Of a stretch of DNA of 64,000 bases, positions 31,408 through 46,400 are shown one piece after another. The position numbers were made by a program, and so were the translations under genes. The stretch covers positions 90,788 to 154,787 of the forward strand of contig NW_005199770.1 in assembly GCF_000372725.1 (NCBI RefSeq), written 5' to 3'. The DNA is from Emiliania huxleyi CCMP1516 (taxonomy: Eukaryota; Haptophyta; Isochrysidales; Noelaerhabdaceae). Below the pieces are notes generated by a model. That model had not been told where the DNA came from and did not search any database. It saw only the letters and a list, made by a program, of their open reading frames with translations. How positions within the stretch are numbered: position 1 is the first letter of the stretch; each line of letters starts with the position of its first letter.

Positions 31408-34400
31408 GCGTACATGAACGTGTGGATGTACGTGATCCGCGAGTTCGAGGACGCGATCGACGACTGCAACGTCGCCGCCGCCGCCCCGCCGCCGCCGACC
31501 TGGACACAGCCTTTCGAGTGGATCGGCGTCTTCGATACCAGCGGCGACACGACGCACACTTGGCTGGCGCAGAAGGTCGACGGCAAATACGCCGACCCGA
31601 CGATGAAGCTCGTGATGATCGCGACCCACACGCCGACGGCGGCGACGATGGAATCGCTCGAGGGCGATGCTGCGGTCCTGTTCGAAGGCAATTGCACAGA
31701 CGTCTCTTCGGGCGCGACGCTGACGCCGACGACATCGGGAGTGTGCTACAATCTCATGTTCGATTCAGCCAGCGAGGACTCGACGTTCACGCTGAACACC
31801 GCGGGCGTCGCCGGCATCGTGTTTGCCGCTGAGCACGAGCCGACCGAGTTTGAGCGCGACACCCACTACTTGTACGACTCGGCGGGCGCCGACATCGAGC
31901 CCATCGCGCAGGATTACGACAAGCGGTACGCGACCTTCGGCTGCAGCTTCGACTCCGAGAGCGGCTCGCTGCTCGTGAGCTACGGCGAGGAATGCACCGA
32001 CGCCGCGTGCGGCGACTGCGCAGTGAGCGCGACGAACGTGCCGAACGGTGCTTGCTACATGGCCGGCGGCCACGTGCACTATGCTACGTGCGACCCGACG
32101 GGCTCGAATGTCACGGTTGAGATCCACCAGACCGCCGGCTGGGATTGCACGACTGACGTCACGGGCGCGACGCCCGACCAAACGCACATCGAACCGGCCG
32201 CAGGGTGCAAGGTGGAGGAACACGAACACGAGGGCGATGGGCGCCGACTTTCCTTCTCCAACCAGGAGTTCTCGGACTCGTTCGGGCCGGACAGCCCTCA
32301 GTACAAGGCGGTGCACGCGTGGGACGAGGGCGTCGCCTTCTACGCCGGCTCGCTCGAGGGGCCGAACGTGGGTGGCAGCTCGGCCGGCGAGATGGTCTAC
32401 CGGCTCGCGGAGAAGCGGTGCGCCAACTTTGGCACCTGCGAGTCGGGGAGCACGGGGCTGTCGAATGTCAACAAGAAGCTGCTCGCGGAGTTCATCGCGG
32501 GCGAGGCGTACCTCATGGACGGCAACTGCTCCGCCGTGCGCCCCATCGTCGACACGATCATCAAGCAGATGACGGTGCCGCTCGTGCAGGGCTCGCTCCG
32601 CTACGCGTACAAGGTCGGCTCGGATCCGGTCTACGATGACGTGGGTACGGGTCGGTCGCAGAAGAACGCGGCGGAGGGCGCCGTCTTCACGGCGGCCGTG
32701 CTGCCCCTCGTCCACGAGTGCAACGTCGCCGCTGCCAAGACCATCAGCGACGAGATGAAGTTCGGCCTGTACGACCAGGGCGACTACCCCGACTTCGCGG
32801 CGGTCAAGGCCGCCTTCGAGAGCACCTACGACTGCCTCGGCATCACTTGCGCCGACGTGGGCGGCCTCTCGCCTGGCGGCGTGGCGGCGGCGTGCATCAA
32901 AACGAGCCCTTGGCCCGACATCGCGGGCTACACCCCCGGCTCGGACGTGACCAAGCACGCCAACCTCGACCTCGACCGGCAGGCGCTGGTGCGGGCGCTC
33001 GAGCACCCAGACCCGCCGCCGCCGCCGACCTGGACACAGCCTTTCGAGTGGATCGGCGTCTTCGATACCAGCGGCGACACGACGCACACTTGGCTGGCGC
33101 AGAAGGTCGACGGCAAATACGCCGACCCGACGATGAAGCTCGTGATGATCGCGACCCACACGCCGACGGCGGCGACGATGGAATCGCTCAAGGGCGATGC
33201 TGCGGTCCTGTTCGAAGGCAATTGCACAGACGTCTCTTCGGGCGCGACGCTGACGCCGACGACATCGGGAGTGTGCTACAATCTCATGTTCGATTCAGCC
33301 AGCGAGGACTCGACGTTCACGCTGAACACCGCGGGCGTCGCCGGCATCGTGTTCGCCGCTGAGCACGAGCCGACCGAGTTTGAGCGCGACACCCACTACT
33401 TGTACGACTCGGCGGGCGCCGACATCGAGCCCATCGCGCAGGATTACGACATGCGGTACGCGACCTTCGGCTGCAGCTTCGACTCCGAGAGCGGCTCGCT
33501 GCTCGTGAGCTACGGCGAGGAATGCACCGACGCCGCGTGCGGCGACTGCGCAGTGAGCGCGACGAACGTGCCGAACGGTGCTTGCTACATGGCCGGCGGC
33601 CACGTGCACTATGCTACGTGCGACCCGACGGGCTCGAATGTCACGGTTGAGATCCACCAGACCGCCGGCTGGGATTGCACGACTGACGTCACGGGCGCGA
33701 CGCCCGACCAAACGCACATCGAACCGGCCGCAGGGTGCAAGGTGGAGGAACACGAACACGAGGGCGATGGGCGCCGACTTTCCGACCATCCCACGGACGC
33801 CCCTCCGGACTGGGACCTGGCGAAGCACTATTACGCCGTCGGCGGGTACTCGCTGTCGGGCAAGGCCCCCAACGGGCTCCGCACCATGAAGGGCTTCTCC
33901 ACCAGCGCCGAGAGCAGGATGTACAACGGCTGCGTCGGCTGCCCGTACAAGACCTTCTCGGCCTTCTACGACTACTACGAGGACTTTGACTATGCGGACA
34001 AGTGGGTGAGCGCCGCCCTCGACGGCGCCAATATGGCCTTCAGCAGCGGGCGGCACGGCCCGAACGACTTCGCCACGCTCGGCGACGCCGCGCGGATCGA
34101 GGCGGTCAAGAAGGGGACGGCGTACATGAACGTGTGGATGTACGTGATCCGCGAGTTCGAGGACGCGATCGACGACTGCAACGTCGCCGCCGCCCCGCCG
34201 CCGCCGACCTGGACACAGCCTTTCGAGTGGATCGGCGTCTTCGATACCAGCGGCGACACGACGCACACTTGGCTGGCGCAGAAGGTCGACGGCAAATACG
34301 CCGACCCGACGATGAAGCTCGTGATGATCGCGACCCACACGCCGACGGCGGCGACGATGGAATCGCTCGAGGGCGATGCTGCGGTCCTGTTCGAAGGCAA

Positions 34401-37400
34401 TTGCACAGACGTCTCTTCGGGCGCGACGCTGACGCCGACGACATCGGGAGTGTGCTACAATCTCATGTTCGATTCAGCCAGCGAGGACTCGACGTTCACG
34501 CTGAACACCGCGGGCGTCGCCGGCATCGTGTTTGCCGCTGAGCACGAGCCGACCGAGTTTGAGCGCGACACCCACTACTTGTACGACTCGGCGGGCGCCG
34601 ACATCGAGCCCATCGCGCAGGATTACGACAAGCGGTACGCGACCTTCGGCTGCAGCTTCGACTCCGAGAGCGGCTCGCTGCTCGTGAGCTACGGCGAGGA
34701 ATGCACCGACGCCGCGTGCGGCGACTGCGCAGTGAGCGCGACGAACGTGCCGAACGGTGCTTGCTACATGGCCGGCGGCCACGTGCACTATGCTACGTGC
34801 GACCCGACGGGCTCGAATGTCACGGTTGAGATCCACCAGACCGCCGGCTGGGATTGCACGACTGACGTCACGGGCGCGACGCCCGACCAAACGCACATCG
34901 AACCGGCCGCAGGGTGCAAGGTGGAGGAACACGAACACGAGGGCGATGGGCGCCGACTTTCCTTCTCCAACCAGGAGTTCTCGGACTCGTTCGGGCCGGA
35001 CAGCCCTCAGTACAAGGCGGTGCACGCGTGGGACGAGGGCGTCGCCTTCTACGCCGGCTCGCTCGAGGGGCCGAACGTGGGTGGCAGCTCGGCCGGCGAG
35101 ATGGTCTACCGGCTCGCGGAGAAGCGGTGCGCCAACTTTGGCACCTGCGAGTCGGGGAGCACGGGGCTGTCGAACGTCAACAAGAAGCTGCTCGCGGAGT
35201 TCATCGCGGGCGAGGCGTACCTCATGGACGGCAACTGCTCCGCCGTGCGCCCCATCGTCGACACGATCATCAAGCAGATGACGGTGCCGCTCGTGCAGGG
35301 CTCGCTCCGCTACGCGTACAAGGTCGGCTCGGATCCGGTCTACGATGACGTGGGTACGGGTCGGTCGCAGAAGAACGCGGCGGAGGGCGCCGTCTTCACG
35401 GCGGCCGTGCTGCCCCTCGTCCACGAGTGCAACGTCGCCGCTGCCAAGACCATCAGCGACGAGATGAAGTTCGGCCTGTACGACCAGGGCGACTACCCCG
35501 ACTTCGCGGCGGTCAAGGCCGCCTTCGAGAGCACCTACGACTGCCTCGGCATCACTTGCGCCGACGTGGGCGGCCTCTCGCCTGGCGGCGTGGCGGCGGC
35601 GTGCAACGAAACGAGACCTTGGCCCGACATCGCGGGCTACACCCCCGGCTCGGACGTGACCAAGCACGCCAACCTCGACCTCGACCAGCAGGCGCTGGTG
35701 CGGGCGCTCGAGCACCCAGACCCGCCGCCGCCGCCGACCTGGACACAGCCTTTCGAGTGGATCGGCGTCTTCGATACCAGCGGCGACACGACGCACACCT
35801 GGCTGGCGCAGAAGGTCGACGGCAAATACGCCGACCCGACGATGAAGCTCGTGATGATCGCGACCCACACGCCGACGGCGGCGACGATGGAATCGCTCGA
35901 GGGCGATGCTGCGGTCCTGATCGAAGGCAATTGCACAGACGTCTCTTCGGGCGCGACGCTGACGCCGACGACATCGGGAGTGTGCTACAATCTCATGTTC
36001 GATTCAGCCAGCGAGGACTCGACGTTCACGCTGAACACCGCGGGCGTCGCCGGCATCGTGTTCGCCGCTGAGCACGAGCCGACCGAATTTGAGCGCGACA
36101 CCCACTACTTGTACGACTCGGCGGGCGCCGACATCGAGCCCATCGCGCAGGATTACGACATGCGGTACGCGACCTTCGGCTGCAGCTTCGACTCCGAGAG
36201 CGGCTCGCTGCTCGTGAGCTACGGCGAGGAATGCACCGACGCCGCGTGCGGCGACTGCGCAGTGAGCGCGACGAACGTGCCGAACGGTGCTTGCTACATG
36301 GCCGGCGGCCACGTGCACTATGCTAAGTGCGACCCGACGGGCTCGAATGTCACGGTTGAGATCCACCAGACCGCCGGCTGGGATTGCACGACTGACGTCA
36401 CGGGCGCGACGCCCGACCAAACGCACATCGAACCGGCCGCAGGGTGCAAGGTGGAGGAACACGAACACGAGGGCGATGGGCGCCGACTTTCCGACCATCC
36501 CACGGACGCCCCTCCGGACTGGGACCTGGCGAAGCACTATTACGCCGTCGGCGGGTACTCGCTGTCGGGCAAGGCCCCCAACGGGCTCCGCACCATGAAG
36601 GGCTTCTCCACCAGCGCCGAGAGCAGGATGTACAACGGCTGCGTCGGCTGCCCGTACAAGACCTTCTCGGCCTTCTACGACTACTACGAGGACTTTGACT
36701 ATGCGGACAAGTGGGTGAGCGCCGCCCTCGACGGCGCCAACATGGCCTTCAGCAGCGGGCGGCACGGCCCGAACGACTTCGCCACGCTCGGCGACGCCGC
36801 GCGGATCGAGGCGGTCAAGAAGGGGACGGCGTACATGAACGTGTGGATGTACGTGATCCGCGAGTTCGAGGACGCGATCGACGACTGCAACGTCGCCGCC
36901 GCCCCGCCGCCGCCGACCTGGACACAGCCTTTCGAGTGGATCGGCGTCTTCGATACCAGCGGCGACACGACGCACACTTGGCTGGCGCAGAAGGTCGACG
37001 GCAAATACGCCGACCCGACGATGAAGCTCGTGATGATCGCGACCCACACGCCGACGGCGGCGACGATGGAATCGCTCGAGGGCGATGCTGCGGTCCTGTT
37101 CGAAGGCAATTGCACAGACGTCTCTTCGGGCGCGACGCTGACGCCGACGACATCGGGAGTGTGCTACAATCTCATGTTCGATTCAGCCAGCGAGGACTCG
37201 ACGTTCACGCTGAACACCGCGGGCGTCGCCGGCATCGTGTTTGCCGCTGAGCACGAGCCGACCGAGTTTGAGCGCGACACCCACTACTTGTACGACTCGG
37301 CGGGCGCCGACATCGAGCCCATCGCGCAGGATTACGACATGCGGTACGCGACCTTCGGCTGCAGCTTCGACTCCGAGAGCGGCTCGCTGCTCGTGAGCTA

Positions 37401-40400
37401 CGGCGAGGAATGCACCGACGCCGCGTGCGGCGACTGCGCAGTGAGCGCGACGAACGTGCCGAACGGTGCTTGCTACATGGCCGGCGGCCACGTGCACTAT
37501 GCTACGTGCGACCCGACGGGCTCGAATGTCGCGGTTGAGATCCACCAGACCGCCGGCTGGGATTGCACGACTGACGTCACGGGCGCGACGCCCGACCAAA
37601 CGCACATCGAACCGGCCGCAGGGTGCAAGGTGGAGGAACACGAACACGAGGGCGATGGGCGCCGACTTTCCTTCTCCAACCAGGAGTTCTCGGACTCGTT
37701 CGGGCCGGACAGCCCTCAGTACAAGGCGGTGCACGCGTGGGACGAGGGCGTCGCCTTCTACGCCGGCTCGCTCGAGGGGCCGAACGTGGGTGGCAGCTCG
37801 GCCGGCGAGATGGTCTACCGGCTCGCGGAGAAGCGGTGCGCCAACTTTGGCACCTGCGAGTCGGGGAGCACGGGGCTGTCGAACGTCAACAAGAAGCTGC
37901 TCGCGGAGTTCATCGCGGGCGAGGCGTACCTCATGGACGGCAACTGCTCCGCCGTGCGCCCCATCGTCGACACGATCATCAAGCAGATGACGGTGCCGCT
38001 CGTGCAGGGCTCGCTCCGCTACGCGTACAAGGTCGGCGAGTCGATCTATGATGACGTGGGTACGGGTCGGTCGCAGAAGAACGCGGCGGAGGGCGCCGTC
38101 TTCACGGCGGCCGTGCTGCCCCTCGTCCACGAGTGCAACGTCGCCGCTGCCAAGACCATCAGCGACGAGATGAAGTTCGGCCTGTACGACCAGGGCGACT
38201 ACCCCGACTTCGCGGCGGTCAAGGCCGCCTTCGAGAGCACCTACGACTGCCTCGGCATCACTTGCGCCGACGTGGGCGGCCTCTCGCCTGGCGGCGTGGC
38301 GGCGGCGTGCATCGAAACGAGCCCTTGGCCTGACATCGCGGGCTACACCCCCGGCTCGGACGTGACCAAGCACGCCAACCTCGACCTCGACCAGCAGGCG
38401 CTGGTGCGGGCGCTCGAGCACCCAGACCCGCCGCCGCCGACCTGGACACAGCCTTTCGAGTGGATCGGCGTCTTCGATACCAGCGGCGACACGACGCACA
38501 CCTGGCTGGCGCAGAAGGTCGACGGCAAATACGCCGACCCGACGATGAAGCTCGTGATGATCGCGACCCACACGCCGACGGCGGCGACGATGGAATCGCT
38601 CGAGGGCGATGCTGCGGTCCTGATCGAAGGCAATTGCACAGACGTCTCTTCGGGCGCGACGCTGACGCCGACGACATCGGGAGTGTGCTACAATCTCATG
38701 TTCGATTCAGCCAGCGAGGACTCGACGTTCACGCTGAACACCGCGGGCGTCGCCGGCATCGTGTTTGCCGCTGAGCACGAGCCGACCGAGTTTGAGCGCG
38801 ACACCCACTACTTGTACGACTCGGCGGGCGCCGACATCGAGCCCATCGCGCAGGATTACGACAAGCGGTACGCGACCTTCGGCTGCAGCTTCGACTCCGA
38901 GAGCGGCTCGCTGCTCGTGAGCTACGGCGAGGAATGCACCGACGCCGCGTGCGGCGACTGCGCAGTGAGCGCGACGAACGTGCCGAACGGTGCTTGCTAC
39001 ATGGCCGGCGGCCACGTGCACTATGCTACGTGCGACCCGACGGGCTCGAATGTCACGGTTGAGATCCACCAGACCGCCGGCTGGGATTGCACGACTGACG
39101 TCACGGGCGCGACGCCCGACCAAACGCACATCGAACCGGCCGCAGGGTGCAAGGTGGAGGAACACGAACACGAGGGCGATGGGCGCCGACTTTCCTTCTC
39201 CAACCAGGAGTTCTCGGACTCGTTCGGGCCGGACAGCCCTCAGTACAAGGCGGTGCACGCGTGGGACGAGGGCGTCGCCTTCTACGCCGGCTCGCTCGAG
39301 GGGCCGAACGTGGGTGGCAGCTCGGCCGGCGAGATGGTCTACCGGCTCGCGGAGAAGCGGTGCGCCAACTTTGGCACCTGCGAGTCGGGGAGCACGGGGC
39401 TGTCGAACGTCAACAAGAAGCTGCTCGCGGAGTTCATCGCGGGCGAGGCGTACCTCATGGACGGCAACTGCTCCGCCGTGCGCCCCATCGTCGACACGAT
39501 CATCAAGCAGATGACGGTGCCGCTCGTGCAGGGCTCGCTCCGCTACGCGTACAAGGTCGGCGAGTCGATCTATGATGACGTGGGTACGGGTCGGTCGCAG
39601 AAGAACGCGGCGGAGGGCGCCGTCTTCACGGCGGCCGTGCTGCCCCTCGTCCACGAGTGCAACGTCGCCGCTGCCAAGATCATCAGCGACGAGATGAAGT
39701 TCGGCCTGTACGACCAGGGCGACTACCCCGACTTCGCGGCGGTCAAGGCCGCCTTCGAGAGCACCTACGACTGCCTCGGCATCACTTGCGCCGACGTGGG
39801 CGGCCTCTCGCCTGGCGGCGTGGCGGCGGCGTGCATCGAAACGAGCCCTTGGCCTGACATCGCGGGCTACACCCCCGGCTCGGACGTGACCAAGCACGCC
39901 AACCTCGACCTCGACCAGCAGGCGCTGGTGCGGGCGCTCGAGCACCCAGACCCGCCGCCGCCGCCGACCTGGACACAGCCTTTCGAGTGGATCGGCGTCT
40001 TCGATACCAGCGGCGACACGACGCACACCTGGCTGGCGCAGAAGGTCGACGGCAAATACGCCGACCCGACGATGAAGCTCGTGATGATCGCGACCCACAC
40101 GCCGACGGCGGCGACGATGGAATCGCTCGAGGGCGATGCTGCGGTCCTGATCGAAGGCAATTGCACAGACGTCTCTTCGGGCGCGACGCTGACGCCGACG
40201 ACATCGGGAGTGTGCTACAATCTCATGTTCGATTCAGCCAGCGAGGACTCGACGTTCACGCTGAACACCGCGGGCGTCGCCGGCATCGTGTTTGCCGCTG
40301 AGCACGAGCCGACCGAGTTTGAGCGCGACACCCACTACTTGTACGACTCGGCGGGCGCCGACATCGAGCCCATCGCGCAGGATTACGACAAGCGATACGC

Positions 40401-43400
40401 GACCTTCGGCTGCAGCTTCGACTCCGAGAGCGGCTCGCTGCTCGTGAGCTACGGCGAGGAATGCACCGACGCCGCGTGCGGCGATTGCGCAGTGAGCGCG
40501 ACGAACGTGCCGAACGGTGCTTGCTACATGGCCGGCGGCCACGTGCACTATGCTACGTGCGACCCGACGGGCTCGAATGTCACGGTTGAGATCCACCAGA
40601 CCGCCGGCTGGGATTGCACGACTGACGTCACGGGCGCGACGCCCGACCAAACGCACATCGAACCGGCCGCAGGGTGCAAGGTGGAGGAACACGACCACGA
40701 GGGCGATGGGCGCCGACTTTCCTTCTCCAACCAGGAGTTCTCGGACTCGTTCGGGCCGGACAGCCCTCAGTACAAGGCGGTGCACGCGTGGGACGAGGGC
40801 GTCGCCTTCTACGCCGGCTCGCTCGAGGGGCCGAACGTGGGTGGCAGCTCGGCCGGCGAGATGGTCTACCGGCTCGCGGAGAAGCGGTGCGCCAACTTTG
40901 GCACCTGCGAGTCGGGGAGCACGGGGCTGTCGAATGTCAACAAGAAGCTGCTCGCGGAGTTCATCGCGGGCGAGGCGTACCTCATGGACGGCAACTGCTC
41001 CGCCGTGCGCCCCATCGTCGACACGATCATCAAGCAGATGACGGTGCCGCTCGTGCAGGGCTCGCTCCGCTACGCGTACAAGGTCGGCTCGGATCCGGTC
41101 TACGATGACGTGGGTACGGGTCGGTCGCAGAAGAACGCAGCGGAGGGCGCCGTCTTCACGGCGGCCGTGCTGCCCCTCGTCCACGAGTGCAACGTCGCCG
41201 CTGCCAAGACCATCAGCGACGAGATGAAGTTCGGCCTGTACGACCAGGGCGACTACCCCGACTTCGCGGCGGTCAAGGCCGCCTTCGAGAGCACCTACGA
41301 CTGCCTCGGCATCACTTGCGCCGACGTGGGCGGCCTCTCGCCTGGCAGCGTGGCGGCGGCGTGCATCAAAACGAGCCCTTGGCCTGACATCGCGGGCTAC
41401 ACCCCCGGCTCGGACGTGACCAAGCACGCCAACCTCGACCTCGACCAGCAGGCGCTGGAGGCGGCGCTCAAGGAAAGCACTCCGAACTTTGACCTGGCCG
41501 AGGCCTGGTACGCCGTCGGCGGGTACTCGCTGTCGGGCAAGGCCCCCAACGGGCTCCGCACCATGAAGGGCTTCTCCACCAGCGCCGAGGGCAAGATGTA
41601 CAACGGCTGCGTCGGCTGCCCGTACAAGACCTTCTCGGCCTTCTACGACTACTACGAGGACTTTGACTACGCCGACAAGTGGGTGAGCGCCGCCCTCGAC
41701 GGCGCCAACATGGCCTTCAGCAGCGGGCGGCACGGCCCGAACGACTTCGCCACGCTCGGCGACGCCGCGCGGATCGAGGCGGTCAAGAAGGGGACGGCGT
41801 ACATGAACGTGTGGATGTACGTGATCCGCGAGTTCGAGGACGCGATCGACGACTGCAACGTCGCCGCCGCCCCGCCGCCGCCGACCTGGACACAGCCTTT
41901 CGAGTGGATCGGCGTCTTCGATACCAGCGGCGACACGACGCACACCTGGCTGGCGCAGAAGGTCGACGGCAAATACGCCGACCCGACGATGAAGCTCGTG
42001 ATGATCGCGACCCACACGCCGACGGCGGCGACGATGGAATCGCTCGAGGGCGATGCTGCGGTCCTGATCGAAGGCAATTGCACAGACGTCTCTTCGGGCG
42101 CGACGCTGACGCCGACGACATCGGGAGTGTGCTACAATCTCATGTTCGATTCAGCCAGCGAGGACTCGACGTTCACGCTGAACACCGCGGGCGTCGCCGG
42201 CATCGTGTTTGCCGCTGAGCACGAGCCGACCGAGTTTGAGCGCGACACCCACTACTTGTACGACTCGGCGGGCGCCGACATCGAGCCCATCGCGCAGGAT
42301 TACGACAAGCGGTACGCGACCTTCGGCTGCAGCTTCGACTCCGAGAGCGGCTCGCTGCTCGTGAGCTACGGCGAGGAATGCACCGACGCCGCGTGCGGCG
42401 ACTGCGCAGTGAGCGCGACGAACGTGCCGAACGGTGCTTGCTACATGGCCGGCGGCCACGTGCACTATGCTACGTGCGACCCGACGGGCTCGAATGTCGC
42501 GGTTGAGATCCACCAGACCGCCGGCTGGGATTGCACGACTGACGTCACGGGCGCGACGCCCGACCAAACGCACATCGAACCGGCCGCAGGGTGCAAGGTG
42601 GAGGAACACGAACACGAGGGCGATGGGCGCCGACTTTCCTTCTCCAACCAGGAGTTCTCGGACTCGTTCGGGCCGGACAGCCCTCAGTACAAGGCGGTGC
42701 ACGCGTGGGACGAGGGCGTCGCCTTCTACGCCGGCTCGCTCGAGGGGCCGAACGTGGGTGGCAGCTCGGCCGGCGAGATGGTCTACCGGCTCGCGGAGAA
42801 GCGGTGCGCCAACTTTGGCACCTGCGAGTCGGGGAGCACGGGGCTGTCGAACGTCAACAAGAAGCTGCTCGCGGACTTCACTAAGGGCGAGGCGTACCTC
42901 ATGGACGGCAACTGCTCCGCCGTGCGCCCCATCGTCGACACGATCATCAAGCAGATGACGGTGCCGCTCGTGCAGGGCTCGCTCCGCTACGCGTACAAGG
43001 TCGGCGAGTCGATCTCGGGCGAGGCGAAGGTGGGTACGGGTCGGTCGCAGAAGAACGCGGCGGAGGGCGCCGTCTTCACGGCGGCCGTGCTGCCCCTCGT
43101 CCACGAGTGCAACGTCGCCGCTGCCAAGACCATCAGCGACGAGATGAAGTTCGGCCTGTACGACCAGGGCGACTACCCCGACTTCGCGGCGGTCAAGGCC
43201 GCCTTCGAGAGCACCTACGACTGCCTCGGCATCACTTGCGCCGACGTGGGCGGCCTCTCGCCTGGCGGCGTGGCGGCGGCGTGCATCGAAACGAGCCCTT
43301 GGCCTGACATCGCGGGCTACACCCCCGGCTCGGACGTGACCAAGCACGCCAACCTCGACCTCGACCAGCAGGCGCTGGTGCGGGCGCTCGAGCACCCAGA

Positions 43401-46400
43401 CCCGCCGCCGCCGCCGACCTGGACACAGCCTTTCGAGTGGATCGGCGTCTTCGATACCAGCGGCGACACGACGCACACCTGGCTGGCGCAGAAGGTCGAC
43501 GGCAAATACGCCGACCCGACGATGAAGCTCGTGATGATCGCGACCCACACGCCGACGGCGGCGACGATGGAATCGCTCGAGGGCGATGCTGCGGTCCTGA
43601 TCGAAGGCAATTGCACAGACGTCTCTTCGGGCGCGACGCTGACGCCGACGACATCGGGAGTGTGCTACAATCTCATGTTCGATTCAGCCAGCGAGGACTC
43701 GACGTTCACGCTGAACACCGCGGGCGTCGCCGGCATCGTGTTTGCCGCTGAGCACGAGCCGACCGAGTTTGAGCGCGACACCCACTACTTGTACGACTCG
43801 GCGGGCGCCGACATCGAGCCCATCGCGCAGGATTACGACATGCGGTACGCGACCTTCGGCTGCAGCTTCGACTCCGAGAGCGGCTCGCTGCTCGTGAGCT
43901 ACGGCGAGGAATGCACCGACGCCGCGTGCGGCGACTGCGCAGTGAGCGCGACGAACGTGCCGAACGGTGCTTGCTACATGGCCGGCGGCCACGTGCACTA
44001 TGCTACGTGCGACCCGACGGGCTCGAATGTCACGGTTGAGATCCACCAGACCGCCGGCTGGGATTGCACGACTGACGTCACGGGCGCGACGCCCGACCAA
44101 ACGCACATCGAACCGGCCGCAGGGTGCAAGGTGGAGGAACACGAACACGAGGGCGATGGGCGCCGACTTTCCGACCATCCCACGGACGCCCCTCCGGACT
44201 GGGACCTGGCGAAGCACTATTACGCCGTCGGCGGGTACTCGCTGTCGGGCAAGGCCCCCAACGGGCTCCGCACCATGAAGGGCTTCTCCACCAGCGCCGA
44301 GAGCAGGATGTACAACGGCTGCGTCGGCTGCCCGTACAAGACCTTCTCGGCCTTCTACGACTACTACGAGGACTTTGACTATGCGGACAAGTGGGTGAGC
44401 GCCGCCCTCGACGGCGCCAATATGGCCTTCAGCAGCGGGCGGCACGGCCCGAACGACTTCGCCACGCTCGGCGACGCCGCGCGGATCGAGGCGGTCAAGA
44501 AGGGGACAGCGTACATGAACGTGTGGATGTACGTGATCCGCGAGTTCGAGGACGCGATCGACGACTGCAACGTCGCCGCCGCCGCCCCGCCGCCGCCGAC
44601 CTGGACACAGCCTTTCGAGTGGATCGGCGTCTTCGATACCAGCGGCGACACGACGCACACCTGGCTGGCGCAGAAGGTCGACGGCAAATACGCCGACCCG
44701 ACGATGAAGCTCGTGATGATCGCGACCCACACGCCGACGGCGGCGACGATGGAATCGCTCGAGGGCGATGCTGCGGTCCTGATCGAAGGCAATTGCACAG
44801 ACGTCTCTTCGGGCGCGACGCTGACGCCGACGACATCGGGAGTGTGCTACAATCTCATGTTCGATTCAGCCAGCGAGGACTCGACGTTCACGCTGAACAC
44901 CGCGGGCGTCGCCGGCATCGTGTTTGCCGCTGAGCACGAGCCGACCGAGTTTGAGCGCGACACCCACTACTTGTACGACTCGGCGGGCGCCGACATCGAG
45001 CCCATCGCGCAGGATTACGACATGCGGTACGCGACCTTTGGCTGCAGCTTCGACTCCGAGAGCGGCTCGCTGCTCGTGAGCTACGGCGAGGAATGCACCG
45101 ACGCCGCGTGCGGCGACTGCGCAGTGAGCGCGACGAACGTGCCGAACGGTGCTTGCTACATGGCCGGCGGCCACGTGCACTATGCTACGTGCGACCCGAC
45201 GGGCTCGAATGTCACGGTTGAGATCCACCAGACCGCCGGCTGGGATTGCACGACTGACGTCACGGGCGCGACGCCCGACCAAACGCACATCGAACCGGCC
45301 GCAGGGTGCAAGGTGGAGGAACACGAACACGAGGGCGATGGGCGCCGACTTTCCTTCTCCAACCAGGAGTTCTCGGACTCGTTCGGGCCGGACAGCCCTC
45401 AGTACAAGGCGGTGCACGCGTGGGACGAGGGCGTCGCCTTCTACGCCGGCTCGCTCGAGGGGCCGAACGTGGGTGGCAGCTCGGCCGGCGAGATGGTCTA
45501 CCGGCTTGCGGAGAAGCGGTGCGCCAACTTTGGCACCTGCGAGTCGGGGAGCACGGGGCTGTCGAACGTCAACAAGAAGCTGCTCGCGGAGTTCATCGCG
45601 GGCGAGGCGTACCTCATGGACGGCAACTGCTCCGCCGTGCGCCCCATCGTCGACACGATCATCAAGCAGATGACGGTGCCGCTCGTGCAGGGCTCGCTCC
45701 GCTACGCGTACAAGGTCGGCTCGGATCCGGTCTACGATGACGTGGGTACGGGTCGGTCGCAGAAGAACGCGGCGGAGGGCGCCGTCTTCACGGCGGCCGT
45801 GCTGCCCCTCGTCCACGAGTGCAACGTCGCCGCTGCCAAGACCATCAGCGACGAGATGAAGTTCGGCCTGTACGACCAGGGCGACTACCCCGACTTCGCG
45901 GCGGTCAAGGCCGCCTTCGAGAGCACCTACGACTGCCTCGGCATCACTTGCGCCGACGTGGGCGGCCTCTCGCCTGGCGGCGTGGCGGCGGCGTGCATCG
46001 AAACGAGCCCTTGGCCCGACATCGCGGGCTACACCCCCGGCTCGGACGTGACCAAGCACGCCAACCTCGACCTCGACCAGCAGGCGCTGGTGCGGGCGCT
46101 CGAGCACCCAGACCCGCCGACCTGGACACAGCCTTTCGAGTGGATCGGCGTCTTCGATACCAGCGGCGACACGACGCACACCTGGCTGGCGCAGAAGGTC
46201 GACGGCAAATACGCCGACCCGACGATGAAGCTCGTGATGATCGCGACCCACACGCCGACGGCGGCGACGATGGAATCGCTCAAGGGCGATGCTGCGGTCC
46301 TGATCGAAGGCAATTGCACAGACGTCTCTTCGGGCGCGACGCTGACGCCGACGACATCGGGAGTGTGCTACAATCTCATGTTCGATTCAGCCAGCGAGGA

